A stretch of 64,000 nt of DNA. Origin: Castor canadensis (Eukaryota; Chordata; Mammalia; Rodentia; Castoridae). Positions 13,336 through 25,487 of the stretch are shown here, in pieces (position 1 is the stretch's first letter; each line of letters starts with the position of its first letter). The stretch lies in NCBI RefSeq assembly GCF_047511655.1, contig NC_133403.1, positions 17,047,014-17,111,013 of the forward strand, read 5' to 3'. Below the pieces are notes generated by a model. It was not told where the DNA came from. It made no database searches and saw nothing but the letters and a program-made list of their open reading frames with translations. The translations under genes were made by a program, and so were the position numbers.

Positions 13336-14090
13336 ACTAGCTCTCTTTACTATGTCTCTGCCAGTTACCTACCCACTCTCCCCTTTTTGGAGTCATAAGA
13401 GGTGTGTTTCTCCTTCTCACAGCAGTCTTTGTGAGTGTGCATCATAGGTAGTTAGTGCAAAAAGTCCTGGATTTGTTCAGGATAAAGAGAATCAAGAGGA
13501 AAATGACTGATACCCCCAGCTTCTGGAGGGGAGAGGGGATAACAAAGGGGTTCTGAATCCTGCACCACAAGCTGGACTGAAAATTCAAGAGGGAGTTCTC
13601 TGCATCGTTGTGTATGCCACCTTCTACTTTAGCCAGCCTGAACTTCAGTAATTAGTCTCATTGTCCTATAGAAGCTTAGGTGGTCTCTATCCTCTGTCAT
13701 CACTTGGCAATACCTTCTGTGGCATCCATTCTCAGGACCTGACAAAGACTCTCATTTGATTTCTCTCAGATACCAAGTGTTGATGGTACTAACAAGAGAT
13801 ATTGCTGTTTGCAACAAGACTGTATCACAGAATGTACCTTTCCCACTTGAAGAAATATAAAACAACAAACAAAATGAATGGCCAAATATAGAACACTGAA
13901 GAATTTCTGCATGATCCTTCATGATTGGCTTTCACAACCATGAGGGGCTCTTGACAATTTTCACTCCAAAAATCCAGTTTTATTAGAGAAATGTGTCCTT
14001 ATTCAACACTTAGGTAGATTTCATGCTTGATTGATCTTCAGGGTGGAATTAGGAATCTCTGAGTTTGCATATTTGATACTCCTACTGCCT
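13336..14090. other. Unassigned intergenic sequence
   Basis: No gene or known repeat recognised between triplicate copy C and the start of the 14.1-20 kb duplicated segment. Confidence 0.4.
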
Positions 14091-15190
14091 TGACAGGTAT
14101 CGTAGAAGATAGAAGGTGCTTGAGTATTCCGATATATTGCTTTGCTTTTTGAGATAAGCATGTCATATATTTGGATTCTGGTTTTCAGTTTTGTTCTACT
14201 AGGATGTGAATATTCTACCAGCTCTTCCATTCCTTCTTTTCTCCACAGGTCTCCACTGGATGCATCCTCCATTCATTTCTCTTGTCTTTCCTCAGCAATT
14301 CTGAATTCCCAAGTGTAAGCCCTCTGCCCCAGAGAGCACCTTCATTTCAATTTCCTTGTGGCTAGGGTTAAAACAAAATGGTCCCTGCAGTGTTCTGAGT
14401 GTCCATACTCTCCCTCTGGGGATGTCTTCCTGTGATCTACTATCAAGAGTCTTTTCCTGATGCCCTCTGTGTATTTGCATAGTCTGTTTCTCCTTTTCTA
14501 TTATGTGGATCCCAGGCCTTGTTAAACAAAACTATTTGAGGTCTATCGTATTGTCTTGCCTTTAGATGTTTGGGAGCAGAGTTAAGAGTGGTATTTTTAA
14601 TCTGTATTAAACCATAGGCCTTTGAAATATATGTTGAGAGATTCAGCTACATTTATCCTAGAGGGCCTGTACTCCCCCATCATGTACTTCTTCAAATGCA
14701 GAAATTCAATGGTACTCAAAAGTAGACTGAATCACATAGTACAACATTCATTGGCAAGGATGAAAATTTACCACATTGTGGTTGAATGCTTTTAATATAA
14801 CCCATGCAAACTTACCTTTGTAAAAATTATTTAAAGAACATTGCATTTTTAATTACATGAGTATATTTCCTAAATGGTGATGATTTCATAAGTATTATTA
14901 CAAATGTATTACAACAAATCTTTAAAAAACTAGGAACTTGTGCTTGCTAGGAAGACACTCTACCCCTTGACACATGACTCCAACTATAAAAACTTTTAAT
15001 TGTATAGCACAAGGAGATTCATTATGACATTTCTACTCATGTGTATCATCTACTTCAATCATACTCACCCCTTTTATTACTCTTTCTTACCCCTCATTTC
15101 CTTTTCCCCATTTGTATCCATAATAGTCCCCCTCCTGCTTCCCCCTAGTTTGCAAAAATTAGAGAAAACATGCAATATTTGTCTTTGTGA
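14091..15190. repeat. Segmental duplication, copy 1, part before the L1
   Basis: Colinear with 24250-25200. Matching landmarks: 'gtgcttgagtatt' near 14114 and 24278; 'ttgttctactaggac/tg' near 14190 and 24356; 'cagcaattctga' near 14293 and 24457; 'gagtggtatttttaatctgt' near 14586 and 24740. The partial SINE at 14930-14990 corresponds to that at 25095-25170. The duplication continues through the L1 that follows. Confidence 0.85.
14930..14990 (-). repeat. Partial SINE (tRNA/ID-like half)
   Basis: 'cttgtgcttgctaggaagac' then 'actctacccc' is the A/B-box region of the ID-like half, read antisense. The paralogue at 25095-25170 occupies the same place in duplication copy 2. Confidence 0.65.
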
Positions 15191-15998
15191 GACTGGCTTG
15201 TGGCAGTTAACAAAATGATCACCAGTTCCATCCATTTTTCTGCAAAGGACATAAAATCCTCATTCATTATGGCTGAGTAAAACTCCATTGTATAAATGTA
15301 CCACATTTTCTTTTTGTGGTGTTCCTGTGGTTTTAACTGAGGGCATCAAGCTTGCTAGGCAGAGACTCTACCACTGAGACACAACTACCCTTTTTGCTTC
15401 AGGCTACTTCTAGGTAGGGTCTCAAAATTTTGTCCTTGCCAATCTTGGACCACTATCTTCCCATCTACCATCCCCCAAAGCTGGGATTACACTTAGATTT
15501 GTTCAGATGAACTCTCACTTACTTTTTACATGGGCTGGCCTCAAACTGGGATCCTATCTCTTCCTCTTGTGTTGCTGAGATTATAGGTGTGAGCCAAACT
15601 TATTTTATCCATTCATCTGTTGATGGGCACTTAGGCAGATTCCTTAACCTAGCCAGGTTAAGGAATTGTTAATTGCAGGTTAAGCTATTGTGAATGCTGC
15701 AGTGATAAACATGTGAATGCAGGCATTTTAATTGCAAGCTGACTTGGATCGCTTCGAGTATATACCCAGGATTGGTATAGCTGAATCATATGGAAGTCTT
15801 TTTTTTTATTTTTTTTTTGAGGAAACTCCAAAAAACAGTTTTTGAGGAAATTGATTTGCATATGTAGTCGACTAATTTGCATTCCACAAAGCTGTGTATA
15901 GGGTTCCTTTTTCCTCATTTCCTCACCAACATTTGCTGTTTTTTGTTTCCTTAATGGTAGTCATTATGACTGAAGGGAGAATGAATGTCAATATATTT
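15190..15998 (-). mobile_element. L1 ORF2 C-terminal part (left half of a split L1)
   Basis: Antisense L1. Reading the minus strand gives the ORF2p C-terminal region: a 'WMEL' motif, then a degenerate 'MWYIYTMEFYSAI' motif, then 'IYPG'. It is interrupted by a SINE at 15312-15600. The L1 stops abruptly near 15990-16000 and resumes in the correct order at about 18608, so a 2.6 kb block was inserted or rearranged in. No intact frame remains. Confidence 0.85.
15312..15600 (-). repeat. Dimeric SINE inside L1
   Basis: Complete antisense SINE: 'ctaggcagagactctaccac' in the tRNA-like half, then a 'tggcctcaaactgggatcc' Alu/B1-like half ending in 'attataggtgtgagcc'. The same site in duplication copy 2 has the related SINE at 26280-26460, so the insertion predates the duplication. 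Confidence 0.85.
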
Positions 15999-17089
15999 TT
16001 CTTTGCCATTTAAAAAAATGTAACCTTTATTTGCTTAGATGGTTTGATACATAGAAGCTTTCTTTGCATGCTGAATTTGGAAGTTCTATACAACTGAGTA
16101 CAAGGAGGAACAAACAGTACTAAACCTAAACTGTGATTCTCTGTTCATGTAGCATAGACCAGTTTTGTACATGACATGTAGCAGCAGTTTTTAAGTTCAT
16201 ATTTAGAAAAATATGACTTCTACACATTTATTATTGTTTTCTGATTAATGCATGGGCTGAAATCACTGGCACCAAGTCCTGTCATCAAGAAAGAGGAGAT
16301 CAAAGAGAAAAATGTGAGATGAATCTGTCTGAACCTGGCCTCTGACTATCTGGAGCTTCCTTGAAGCTGTTTGAAAAATAGCTCTTAGGCAGATTTTTAT
16401 TTTGTTTTCACAGCCAGGCATTTTTCCAACCTAGTAGTGATTTAATCTCACTATTGTGTTCATTAACAAAGAGAAAAAACTTGTGCCTCAAAAAAGCTTT
16501 TCAGAAAATATATATGTATGCATGTAGAAGCCATTAGAGAAGGATGAAGAGAATTAAACAAAATGTATAGAAACAAATAAGCTGGACATGCAAACTAAAG
16601 CTATCATTCATCCTGCATTTCAACAAATCACAAATTTCAAAGTTTAATATTTGGGAAGCAGGCAGAACAACAAAAGATACAAAAGTGTGCCAAGATCTTA
16701 TTGATTATGATGGTCCAGATCAAGACTAAATAAAGCTTTCATTCAATTGTGATTATTGTGAGCTGTAGCCCTTGCTATGCACATTGCTGAGAGCTGATGC
16801 CTACAACATCTCATCACAGCAGAGAGTCTAGTAATGGTTTATCCCCACAATATTGTGAGTTTAGTGTGGAGAGTTGCAAAGAGAAACAAAACACAAATCC
16901 CAAATAATAACAGCAGCAAAAATGACAATAATAATTGCCATAATAGAAAAAATCACAATGAAAGGGTGCATGAACTGGTATTAACTCAGAAGACAAAGGT
17001 AACATTGGTTCTGATTTGCAGTCGTCTCTACAGTAAATAAAACCACATTTCAAAACTGGATTATATATCCACAATGTTAGGAAAGGACT
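15999..17089. other. Left part of a 2.6 kb block inserted in L1, unassigned
   Basis: Non-L1, AT-rich sequence that starts where the L1 breaks. Its first bases include 'aacctttatttgc', which on the minus strand contains an AATAAA. It could therefore be the 3' end of a minus-strand transcript or retrocopy. I could not identify a source gene. Confidence 0.35.
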
Positions 17090-17640
17090 GGTTAAAAGGA
17101 CAAAGAAGGACAGAGACCTCAACACAGTCAAAACATGCTTTATTAGTGAGAGAGATGGACATCAGTCAGTCTCCAGAGATGAGAGTTCGAGAGTGTGCTG
17201 AGTGGGGGTAGGCTGCGTTTTTAAAACCGAGACAGAGGCAGGAACAAAGACAGGAAGAATTGGGGAGTGCAGAATGTTTCAAGGCTGTGCAGGCCTGTGG
17301 TTTTTTGGGTATTGTCCTGCAGGGGAACTGCAGTAGAAAGTCAGGAGATAGAGTTTCCTACAAACAATACTGTTAAAAATCATATATACCTCACCTTTTC
17401 TTCTTTCACATGAAAAGATATCACTTTTCATTCCCTCTAGCATATCTATCTTCCTTTGAAGGCAGAGGGTTGATTTTTGCCACCAGAAATGGGTGAAGTG
17501 GAGAAAAGGCATATATGTGTACCTCTAAAAGTAGAGGAGGAGCACCTGGAGCCAGACTGGGGAAGGCGAGAGAAATTTGGCCAATGGGACACCTCTCCTA
17601 GGAAAAGCAAGAGGCTTCATAGAGATGTAAGGAAACCAGA
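17090..17640 (-). mobile_element. Possible solo LTR of an endogenous retrovirus
   Basis: On the minus strand this reads like the 3' part of an LTR: AATAAA (complement of 17139-17144) followed by GT-rich sequence and a T/C-rich end near 17090. No target-site duplication, primer-binding site or internal coding region was identified. The far boundary is uncertain. The alternative is the 3' end of another minus-strand transcript. Confidence 0.3.
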
Positions 17641-17645
17641 GGCCC

Positions 17646-17997
17646 ATGGCAGTGTGGCTCAGACGTTCAGCTGAAGGACAAGGTGCTGAAGACAAGGTAA
17701 ACTTCTTTTCAGTGCTGGCAGCTAGTGTGGAGGAATTTTATTGCCTGCATAGGATGGATGCTCAGGACACTAACAAGTTCAGTCCATTTCTGCAGAATGC
17801 AAAGGATGGTACTCATGATGCAGTGGTCAGAGTTCCTGAAGAATGCTACTGGCCTAGAGATTTACAGCAGGGCAAGCGCACAGAAGACAGCCTGCTGAGG
17901 TCAATACAAAACTCCCATAGCAACTATCTACAGAATGTCAGTTGTCCCCACTGTCCCTGGGTCTTCCCTAGGCCAGCTCACTCCATAGGCACATGCT

Positions 17998-18050
<53 letters not shown>

Positions 18051-18607
18051 CCAGTTGGACTCAGAGACATTGGCTGTGGCAGGTGAAGTGCTGGATCTCA
18101 CAGCACTGGACAAAGAACCAACTCCATCACAGGGAGCCCTGCATTGCAGCCCAGCCTTGGTGGACTTCCTCTGTATAGATGACCAAAGTGCAGAAATGGT
18201 CCCCCCTACCCTTGAAGTGGAAAAGAGACAGGGCCCAAGGAGAACCCAGAGGTAGAGGAAGAGGACAGCCTGGAGGAGACCCCCAGGGATGCAGATGGCC
18301 TGGAAGAAGACATGGCCAGCAATCAGAGCCTGGACCTTGACTTTGCCAGGAAGGTGATGGACTTCAAGCTGGCTGAGGTTGAAGCAGGTTCCATGAACAG
18401 CCAGGTGCCAACCCAACAGTTCAGAATCATGCTTGGAATGGCGACAGGAATAACTCCAAGTTCCTTGACACTCAAACCTGACACAGGAAGGCACATGGCC
18501 ACCAGAAGCCCAAGGAGGAGAAGGAGGCACAACTGGAGGGCAAGGGTCCTGGCACAGCAATGGAGGAGCGCCTCCATGTACCTGATCCTGAGAAGTTTGC
18601 AGTCAGT
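17646..18607 (+). pseudogene. Broken gene-like stretch, possible processed pseudogene of unidentified gene
   Basis: The + strand holds three consecutive protein-like stretches in different frames, in an order consistent with one damaged reading frame. The first is an acidic segment at about 17660-17900 containing 'MDAQDTNKFSPFLQNAK'. The second is a segment after the microsatellite containing 'GEVLDLTALDKEPTPS' (18085 on). The third is at 18250-18400 and contains '[19 protein letters not shown]', a likely helical motif. A further frame then reads '[18 protein letters not shown]'. A (CA)n tract at 18001-18047 splits it, and there are frameshifts near 18240 and 18420. Base composition is more GC-rich than the surrounding L1. 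The block lies inside the 2.6 kb insertion in L1. I do not recognise the parent gene, and an ERV or satellite origin is not excluded. Confidence 0.4.
18001..18047. repeat. (AC)n microsatellite
   Basis: Uninterrupted dinucleotide run of 47 bp. It lies within the gene-like stretch and separates two of its reading-frame blocks. Confidence 0.98.
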
Positions 18608-20640
18608 GTAGTTTAGGTTTTCATTTCCTAGATGACTAAAGATTTTAAACATGTTTTCACATGCTTATTGACCATTTGCATTACTTCATTTGAAAATTAT
18701 ATGCTCAGTTCATTTGCTCATCTTATTTACTGGATTAATATTTTGGTGTTTAATATTTGAGATCTTTATATATTCTGGGTATCAGTTCCCTGGTGGATGA
18801 ACAACTGGCAAATATTTTTTTCCATTCTGTACCTGTCTCTTCACTCCAGTGATTGTTTCCTTTGCTGTGCAGAAGACTTTGAATCTGATGTAATCTTATT
18901 TGTGAAACCTTGCTAACTTTGCTCTTCTTTTGCTTCTTCAGTGCAGTACTGGGGCTTGAACTCAGGGCCTCACACTTTTTATGCTGGCACTGAACCAATT
19001 GAGCCATGCTGCCAATCAGTCAATCCTTAATATCATTTTCTAAGCTATTGGAGTGCTGTTCAGAAAGTCACTGCTTGTACCTAGAACCTGAAGTTTTGTC
19101 CATACATTTTCTTGTAGTAGTTTCAAAGTTTCAGGTCTTGCATTAAGTTCTTGGTCCATTTTGAGGGGATTTTTATACAGGTGAAGGAGAAGATGTAGTT
19201 TTAGTCTTCTACATGTGGGTATCCAGTTTTACCAGTACAACCTTTTATCCAGGGTATGTTTTTGGCACCTTTGTTGAGAATCAGTTCGTTGTAGCTGTGT
19301 GAACTTATTCCTTGATAGTCTATTCTATTTCATTGATCTTCTTGTCTGTTTTGTGCCAGTACTTTGTATTTTTGTAACTCCTGTTTTGTAATATATTTAA
19401 TGTCAGATATTGTGATACTTCTAGAACTGGTTTTTTTGCTCTTGATTGCTGTTGCTACTCAGAATCATTTGTGTTTCATATACACTTTTAGATTGTTTTT
19501 TCTAATTCTGTGAAGAATGTCACTAAAATTTTGGTGCAAATTTCTTTAAATCTGTATGTCACTTTATATGAAAATAGTATAGCCATTTTCATAGCATGAA
19601 TTATACTCATCCATGAACATGGGAGATATTTCCACATTCCAGTGTATTCTTCAATCTCTCTTCAGTGTTTTCTCATTTTCATTGTAGAGGTCTTTAACAT
19701 CTTTGGTAAGTTTCTGCCTACTTTTTGTGTTTGTTTTTTTGAGGCTATTGTGAATGGGAATGTGTTCCTGATTTTTTTTTTCTGTGAGATCATTTTTGGC
19801 GTATAGGCAAATTCCTGAAGTTTACATATTCGTTTTGTATCCTGCTACTTTGCTGAAAGTGTTTATGAGATTTAAGTGTGTTCTGCCAGAGTATTTCAAG
19901 TCTTTAACATGTAGGATCATGTCATTTCAAAACAGGGAAAATTTGAATTCTTCCTTTCCCATTGGTATCACTTTCTCCTAATGTATTGCTCTGGATAAAA
20001 TTCATTGAACAAATGGGATAAGAACAAACATTCTGTCTGATTCCTAATTTTAGAGAAAATTGAGCTTTCACCTTTCAGCATAATGTTAACTATTGTTTTG
20101 TTGCATATAGCTTTTATTAAGTGAAAGTGTGATTGTCATGATCCTAATTGCTTCAGGATTTATCATGAAGAGATGTTGAATTTTGTCAAAGGTATTTTCT
20201 GCCTAATTAAATTATTATGCTATTTTTGTCCTTTATTCTCTTTGTGTGCTATATTGTTTTTATTGATTTATTATTTTGAGCTTACAAGTGTTTGTAGTGT
20301 GAAGCCAAATTGATGATGGCATTTGATGTTTTTTACATCTTGTTGAATTCAGTTTGCAAGGATTTTATTAAGAATATTCTTATCTGTGTTCATCAATGAA
20401 TTTGGTGTCTAATTTTCTTTTTTTATCCTGTCTGTATCTGGGTTGTGTATCAGAATAATAGTGACTTCATAGAATATGTTTAGAATCATTTCTTGCAATT
20501 CTAGATATAATAGTTTGAGAAACATTGTTGTTAGTACTTCCTCAGTAGTTTATGTTGGTACATAACAAAGAGCATGTTAACTAAATTCAAGACATAAAAT
20601 TTTTCTTATGTTTTACACTATTCATTTTTGAGATTTAATT
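18608..20640 (-). mobile_element. L1 ORF2 central part (right half of the split L1)
   Basis: Continues the L1 from 15998 in the same antisense orientation and at the next point of the element ('tttcctagatgactaaagat' onward). It extends through ORF2 towards the reverse-transcriptase region near 20.0 kb. It carries a partial SINE at 18930-19018. It has many stops and frameshifts and is colinear with 27115-27900 over its first part. The 20.64 kb edge is where similarity to L1 fades. Confidence 0.85.
18930..19018 (-). repeat. Partial SINE (tRNA/ID-like half) inside L1
   Basis: 'cagtactggggcttgaactc' followed by 'agggcctcacac' is the 3' end of the dimeric SINE, read antisense. The paralogous insertion is at 27415-27485 at the same point of the duplicated L1. 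Confidence 0.8.
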
Positions 20641-21240
20641 TTTTATGTAGTTCTATTGCGAGATAACTTTTGTGCAAGTACTACTGTTTAAGTGGTTTGT
20701 TTTTCCTGGCTTATTGGTGTCTACTTATTTCAACAGAATTAATTCACAAGACCACACTTTCTGCACCAAATTACTTCTGAATCTTTTTTCTTCCATAACT
20801 ACATTGAAATTATTGTGGGTGAAGAAATAGGTAGCATGGGTCCCATCCGTGTTTTGCATTCTCAATCATATTTAGATGGTAACAAATTCAAAAGAATCCA
20901 CAAAGAGGTGGATTAATTTAGCCTGAATAATACGTGGTTGAGCAATGACTCTCTGGTAAAGTTAAGATCTTGCTCAGAATGTGAAGAAAGAGAAATCACT
21001 GTATAGTGAGGTTAATTGTCACATACTGAGAAACACTGTCATCACCTAATATCTTCTAGACAAAACACATTTCTCAGGTGGAGGCAGGTAGGTGTGTGGT
21101 TTTCTGAAGTACATCTCAACTGGGGTAAGTAGGAGCTATCCTGGGCCAGGAAAAGGAAGAAACTCACATGGTAGGCACATGTCTCACAAAAATTTATATG
21201 ATAATTAGGGAACAAAAGTATGGGAGACAAAGGATTCAAG
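20641..21240. other. Unassigned sequence between two L1 elements
   Basis: About 600 bp in which I see no gene, RNA or identifiable repeat. Confidence 0.4.
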
Positions 21241-23924
21241 TTTTTTTTTCTTTCTTTCTCTTTTCTTTTATCATTTTTACATTTATGTACATATGCATAC
21301 ATTATTTGGGCCACCCCCCCACTCTGCATCCCCCCCACTTCCTGGTACAACCTGTTCCACCCCATTCTCTGATTTTGTTGAAGAGAAAACATAGGAGATA
21401 ATAAGAAAGCCATAATGTTTTTGCTACTTTGAGATATAGATAACTGTACAGAAAGATTCCTAATGTTGCTTTCATGCACTTGTGTATTGAAATCCACATT
21501 GGTTCATCCCTGCCAGACCTCTCCACTACTTCCTGGTCCCCATCCCACAATGGCCTCTGCCATTTTAATATTACTTTATTCACTCCTCTATGGTGAGCAC
21601 ATCAAAGACATTCAAGTTTTAGGTTTCCTTCCCTTTCCGTATTTATCGCATGAAGGTTCTCCCCTTAGAGTTTGACCCATGTCCACTAATATTAGCACAT
21701 TTATTTTAGGTCTATAATCTGCATATGAGGAAGAACATGCGATTTGGGGCCTTCTTAGCCTGGCTAACTTCACTTAAAATAATGTTCTGCAGTTCCATCC
21801 ATTTAACTGCAAATGACAAAATTTCATTCTTCTTTGTGGTTGAATAAAATTCAACTGAATGTATATATTACAGTTTCTTAATCCATTCATCAATAGTGAG
21901 GCATCTTGTCTATTTCCATAGGTTGGCTATTGTGAATAGTGTTGCAAAAAGCATGGGTGTGCAAGTGCCTTAGTCACATTCCTTTGTGACTTAGGAGTGG
22001 TGTTGCTGGATAATGTGGTAGATCTCTGTTTAGTTTTTTAAGCCTCCATATTGTTTTCCAAAGTGGTTGTACTAGCTTACTTTCCCACCTAAAGTGTATG
22101 AGGTTTCCTTCTTCCCTGCTTCCTCTCCAACACCTGTTGTTGGTGGTGTTTTTGATGATGGCTATTCTAACAGGGGTGAGGTGGAATCTTAGTGTGGTTT
22201 AGATTTACATTTTCTTTATGGCCAGGCATGGTGGCATTTTTTCATGTGTTTTTGGCCTTTTGGACTTCTTCCTTTGAAAAAGTTCTGTTTAGTTCAGTTG
22301 CCAGCTTCTTTATTGGTTCATTAATTTGGGGGGAGTATAGTTTTTGAGCTCCTTGGGTATTCTGGTTATCAGTTCTTTGTCTGATGTATAGGTAGCAAAT
22401 ACTTTCTCCCACTCTGTGGGTGGTCTCTTTAGTTTAGAGACCATTTCTTTTGTTGTGCATAAGATTTTAAATTTCATATAGTCCCATTTGTCCTTCCTTT
22501 CTCTTAGTTGCTGGGTTGCTGGAGTTCTACTGAGGGAGTTCTATTGTTTCCAGGGTATTCCCTCTCTTTCATGTACTAACTGCAAGGTTTTGGTCTGAAA
22601 TTAAGGTTTTTAATCCACTTAGAGTCAATACTAGCACAGTGTGACACTCATAGATCTGATTACAGTTTTCTGCAGGTCAATAAACACTTTTCCCAGCAAC
22701 ATTTGTTGAAGAGGCTGTCTTTTCTCCATCATATGTTTTTGGCACTTTTGTCAACAACAAGGTGAGCATAGCAGTGTCAATTCATATCTGGGTCTTGTAT
22801 TCTGTTCCACTGGTCTTTATATCTGTTTTTCTGCCAGTATCATGCTGTTTTTATTGCTATGACTCTGTAGTATAGTTTGAAGCCATGTATTGTGATACTT
22901 CTGGCATTGCTTTTTTTTTGAGCAGTATTGCCTTAGCTATTCATGATCTTTTGTGTTTCCAACCTTAGGGTAGATTTTTCAATCTCTGTGACAAATGTCA
23001 TTGGAATTTTTATGGGAATTGCTTTGAACATGTTGGTTGCTTCTGGTAGTGTATCCATTTTTACTATGTTGATATTGCCAATCCATGAGTATGGGAGGAC
23101 TTTCCATCTTCTGTATTCTTCCTCAATCTCTTTCTTCAGTTTTTTTTAGTTCTCCTTGTAGAGGTCATTTACACCCTTTGTTAAATTTATTCCTAGGTAT
23201 TTGAATTTTTGGGGGGACTATTGTGAATAGAGTTGTTTTCCTATATTCTTTCTCATTTTGTTCATATAGAAAAGCTAATGATTTTTGTAATCTGATTTTA
23301 TATCTGCTACATTGCTGAAGCTGTGTATGGTTTCTAGGAGTTTTGGGGTGGAGATTTTTGGATCTTTGATGTATAGGATTATGTCATCTCAAGTACAGGT
23401 ACTTTGACTATTTGTTTACTTATTTGTGTTGCTTTCTTTTCTTCTTCATGCCTTATTGCTCTGGCTAGGAATCCCAGGTCTGTGTTGAATAGGAATGGGG
23501 TGAGTGGGCATCCTTGTCTTATTCCTGACTTTAGGAGAAATGATTTCAGTTTTTCCCCATTCAGTATGATGTTTGCCATAGGTTGGTCATATATAGTCTT
23601 TATAATGTAGAGGTACATTTCTTGTGTTCCTAGTTTTCTTAGAACGTTAATCGTGAAATGGTGTTGAGTCTTATTGAAGCTTTTTTCTGCATCTGATAAG
23701 ATGGCCAATTGGTTTCTGTCTTTGCTTCTATTAATGTACTGTGTTACATTTATGAATTTGTGTATGTTGAACCACACCTGTATCCCTGGGATGAAGCTAA
23801 CTTGGTCATGGTGAATGATCTTTCTGATATGTTGTTGGATTTGGTTTGCCATTATTATTTTATTGAGGAGTTTTACGTTGATGTTCATTATGGAGATTTG
23901 CTTGTAGTTCTCCTTTCTCCATGG

Positions 23925-23935
<11 letters not shown>
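21241..23935 (-). mobile_element. L1, 5'-truncated, 3' end to reverse-transcriptase region
   Basis: Antisense L1 that is less decayed than its neighbours. It starts with a T-rich run and a lineage-type 3' end ('tttatgtacatatgcataca' and C-rich runs) that recurs in related form near 60110. It then proceeds through ORF2. The minus-strand frame at 23379-23930 encodes a clear reverse-transcriptase block with '[13 protein letters not shown]' and '[12 protein letters not shown]'. The later catalytic FADD-type motif is not intact (the frame reads 'VPVLEMT' there). The 5' edge ends in a (TG)n tract at 23928-23974. No intact protein remains. Confidence 0.9.

Positions 23936-23974
<39 letters not shown>
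23928..23974. repeat. (TG)n microsatellite at L1 edge
   Basis: Near-perfect dinucleotide run exactly where L1 homology ends. The boundary therefore hides the original insertion junction. Confidence 0.95.
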
Positions 23975-23976
<2 letters not shown>

Positions 23977-24249
23977 GTCATTTAGGAAACATTATACATC
24001 TTGTGTTTAGCATTACACTAAAATTTTTTTTGACATCTTCAGCATTCTCTATTCACCAAACATCTAACATTTGGTCTTTAAGTTCTACATGATATCTTTC
24101 AAGTTCTACTATGGCAATCAATGACATTATTTGCTTTCTTCATTTCTACTCACTATACCTGCCATTTATAATGTTATATCAACCCAAACTATTTCTCCTG
24201 CCTTGTCCCCATGGTAATTTTGCATGCTGAAATCTCCCTTTTTACTGTG
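23975..24249. other. Unassigned short spacer
   Basis: Lies between the L1 edge and the start of duplication copy 2. Nothing recognised. Confidence 0.4.
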
Positions 24250-25200
24250 TTAATACACAAGTAGCTTAGAGAATAGAAAGTGCTTGAGTATTTACAATGT
24301 ATTGCCTTGCTTATTGAGATAAGCGTTTTACATATTCAGACTCAAGTTTTCAGGTTTGTTCTACTAGGACCTTACATTTCTACCAGTTATTTCATTCCTC
24401 TTTTCACCATAAGTCTCCAGCATTTGCTACATTGGTTAGGGTCTTCCCCTCTGGTCAGCAATTCTGACTTCCCAAGGTTGAGCTCTCTGCCCTGGAGCTC
24501 TCCTTCCTTTCAGTTTTCTACCAGCTAGTGTTCTAATAAAGCATGTTTGTGATGTGTTCTAAGTGTCCACACACAGCCTCTGGGGATAAGTCTTTCTGGG
24601 ATCTCCCATGGGTAGACCTGCCCTCTGAATAGTTGCATGGTCTATGCTGCACCTTTTCTGTTAGGTGGCCCATAGGCCTTGCTTAAATCATTTGAGGTCC
24701 ATGGTATTGTCTGGTCCCTGGTTGTTTGGGGACAGATTTAGAGTGGTATTTTTAATCTGTACTAAACCCTATGAATTTGAAGTGTATGTTGAGAGCTTTA
24801 CTTGATATTTTCCTTAGGGGACCAGTACTTTCCCATCATGCATTTCTTTAAATGCAAAATTTCAATGGTATTCAAAAATACACAGAATCACATAATACAA
24901 ATCCCTCTGTTCGTTGGCCAGGTTTAATGTTTATCAACTTGTTTTGAATTCTTTTAATATAATGTCCACAAAATTTAATTTGTAAAAAAATAAATTATAT
25001 TTCATTTTTAAATTACATGAGTGTATTTTCCTAAATGATTATGTTATGGGAGGTATTATCACAATTGTCTTGCAGCAATTCTTTGAAAACATTTTTGGCA
25101 GTACTGAGGTTTGAACTACGGCCTTGTGCTTGGTAAGCAGACACTTTAACCCTTTAGCCATGCACCAGCACTAAAAACATTTTAGTTGCAAAAACTTAGA
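24250..25200. repeat. Segmental duplication, copy 2, part before the L1
   Basis: Second copy of the 14091-15190 segment, offset by about 10.15 kb, in direct orientation. See the landmark pairs listed for copy 1. A partial SINE at 25095-25170 is shared. Copy 2 lacks the 2.6 kb block found in copy 1. Confidence 0.85.
25095..25170 (-). repeat. Partial SINE (tRNA/ID-like half)
   Basis: 'ggcagtactgaggtttgaac' and 'agcagacactttaaccc' mark the antisense ID-like half. It is orthologous to the copy-1 SINE at 14930-14990 within the duplication. Confidence 0.7.
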
Positions 25201-25487
25201 GATTTCACTGTGACATTTCCATGCATGCATATCCTGTACTTTGATCATATTCACCCCCTATGATCCTTTCATATCACTCACCCACTTTCCCAACTACATC
25301 CACAATAGTTCATCTTCTGCTTTCATGTTCTTCCCCCCTCCAAATTCCACAAATGAGAGAAAACATGCAATATTTGTCTTTGCAAGTCAGGCTTATGTCA
25401 CTTAATATGATGTCTCCTTTCTATTCATTGTGTTGCAAATGACATAAAATCATTATTCATTATTGCTTAGTTAAAAACCCCACTGTG
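25200..25487 (-). mobile_element. L1 ORF2 C-terminal fragment (copy 2, first piece)
   Basis: Colinear with the L1 at 15190-15300 of copy 1, including 'tgcaatatttgtctttg' (15170 and 25366). It breaks at about 25487, in the middle of the region corresponding to 'aaaactccattgtataaatg', and resumes at 26252. Confidence 0.85.

Noticed and set aside
17997-18560. Open minus-strand frame of 187 codons beginning opposite the CA repeat
   Set aside because: It is opposite the more protein-like + strand blocks, includes a Cys-Val run from the microsatellite, and shows no recognisable domain.
22215-22245. 'ggccaggcatggtggc', which looks like the start of a SINE (B1/Alu box)
   Set aside because: It lies within continuous antisense L1 ORF2, where the L1 consensus itself has similar wording. 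No SINE body follows.
23379-23981. Open minus-strand frame of 200 codons
   Set aside because: Not a cellular gene. It is an L1 ORF2 reverse-transcriptase fragment whose apparent N-terminus is translated CA repeat and whose catalytic FADD-type motif is lost.
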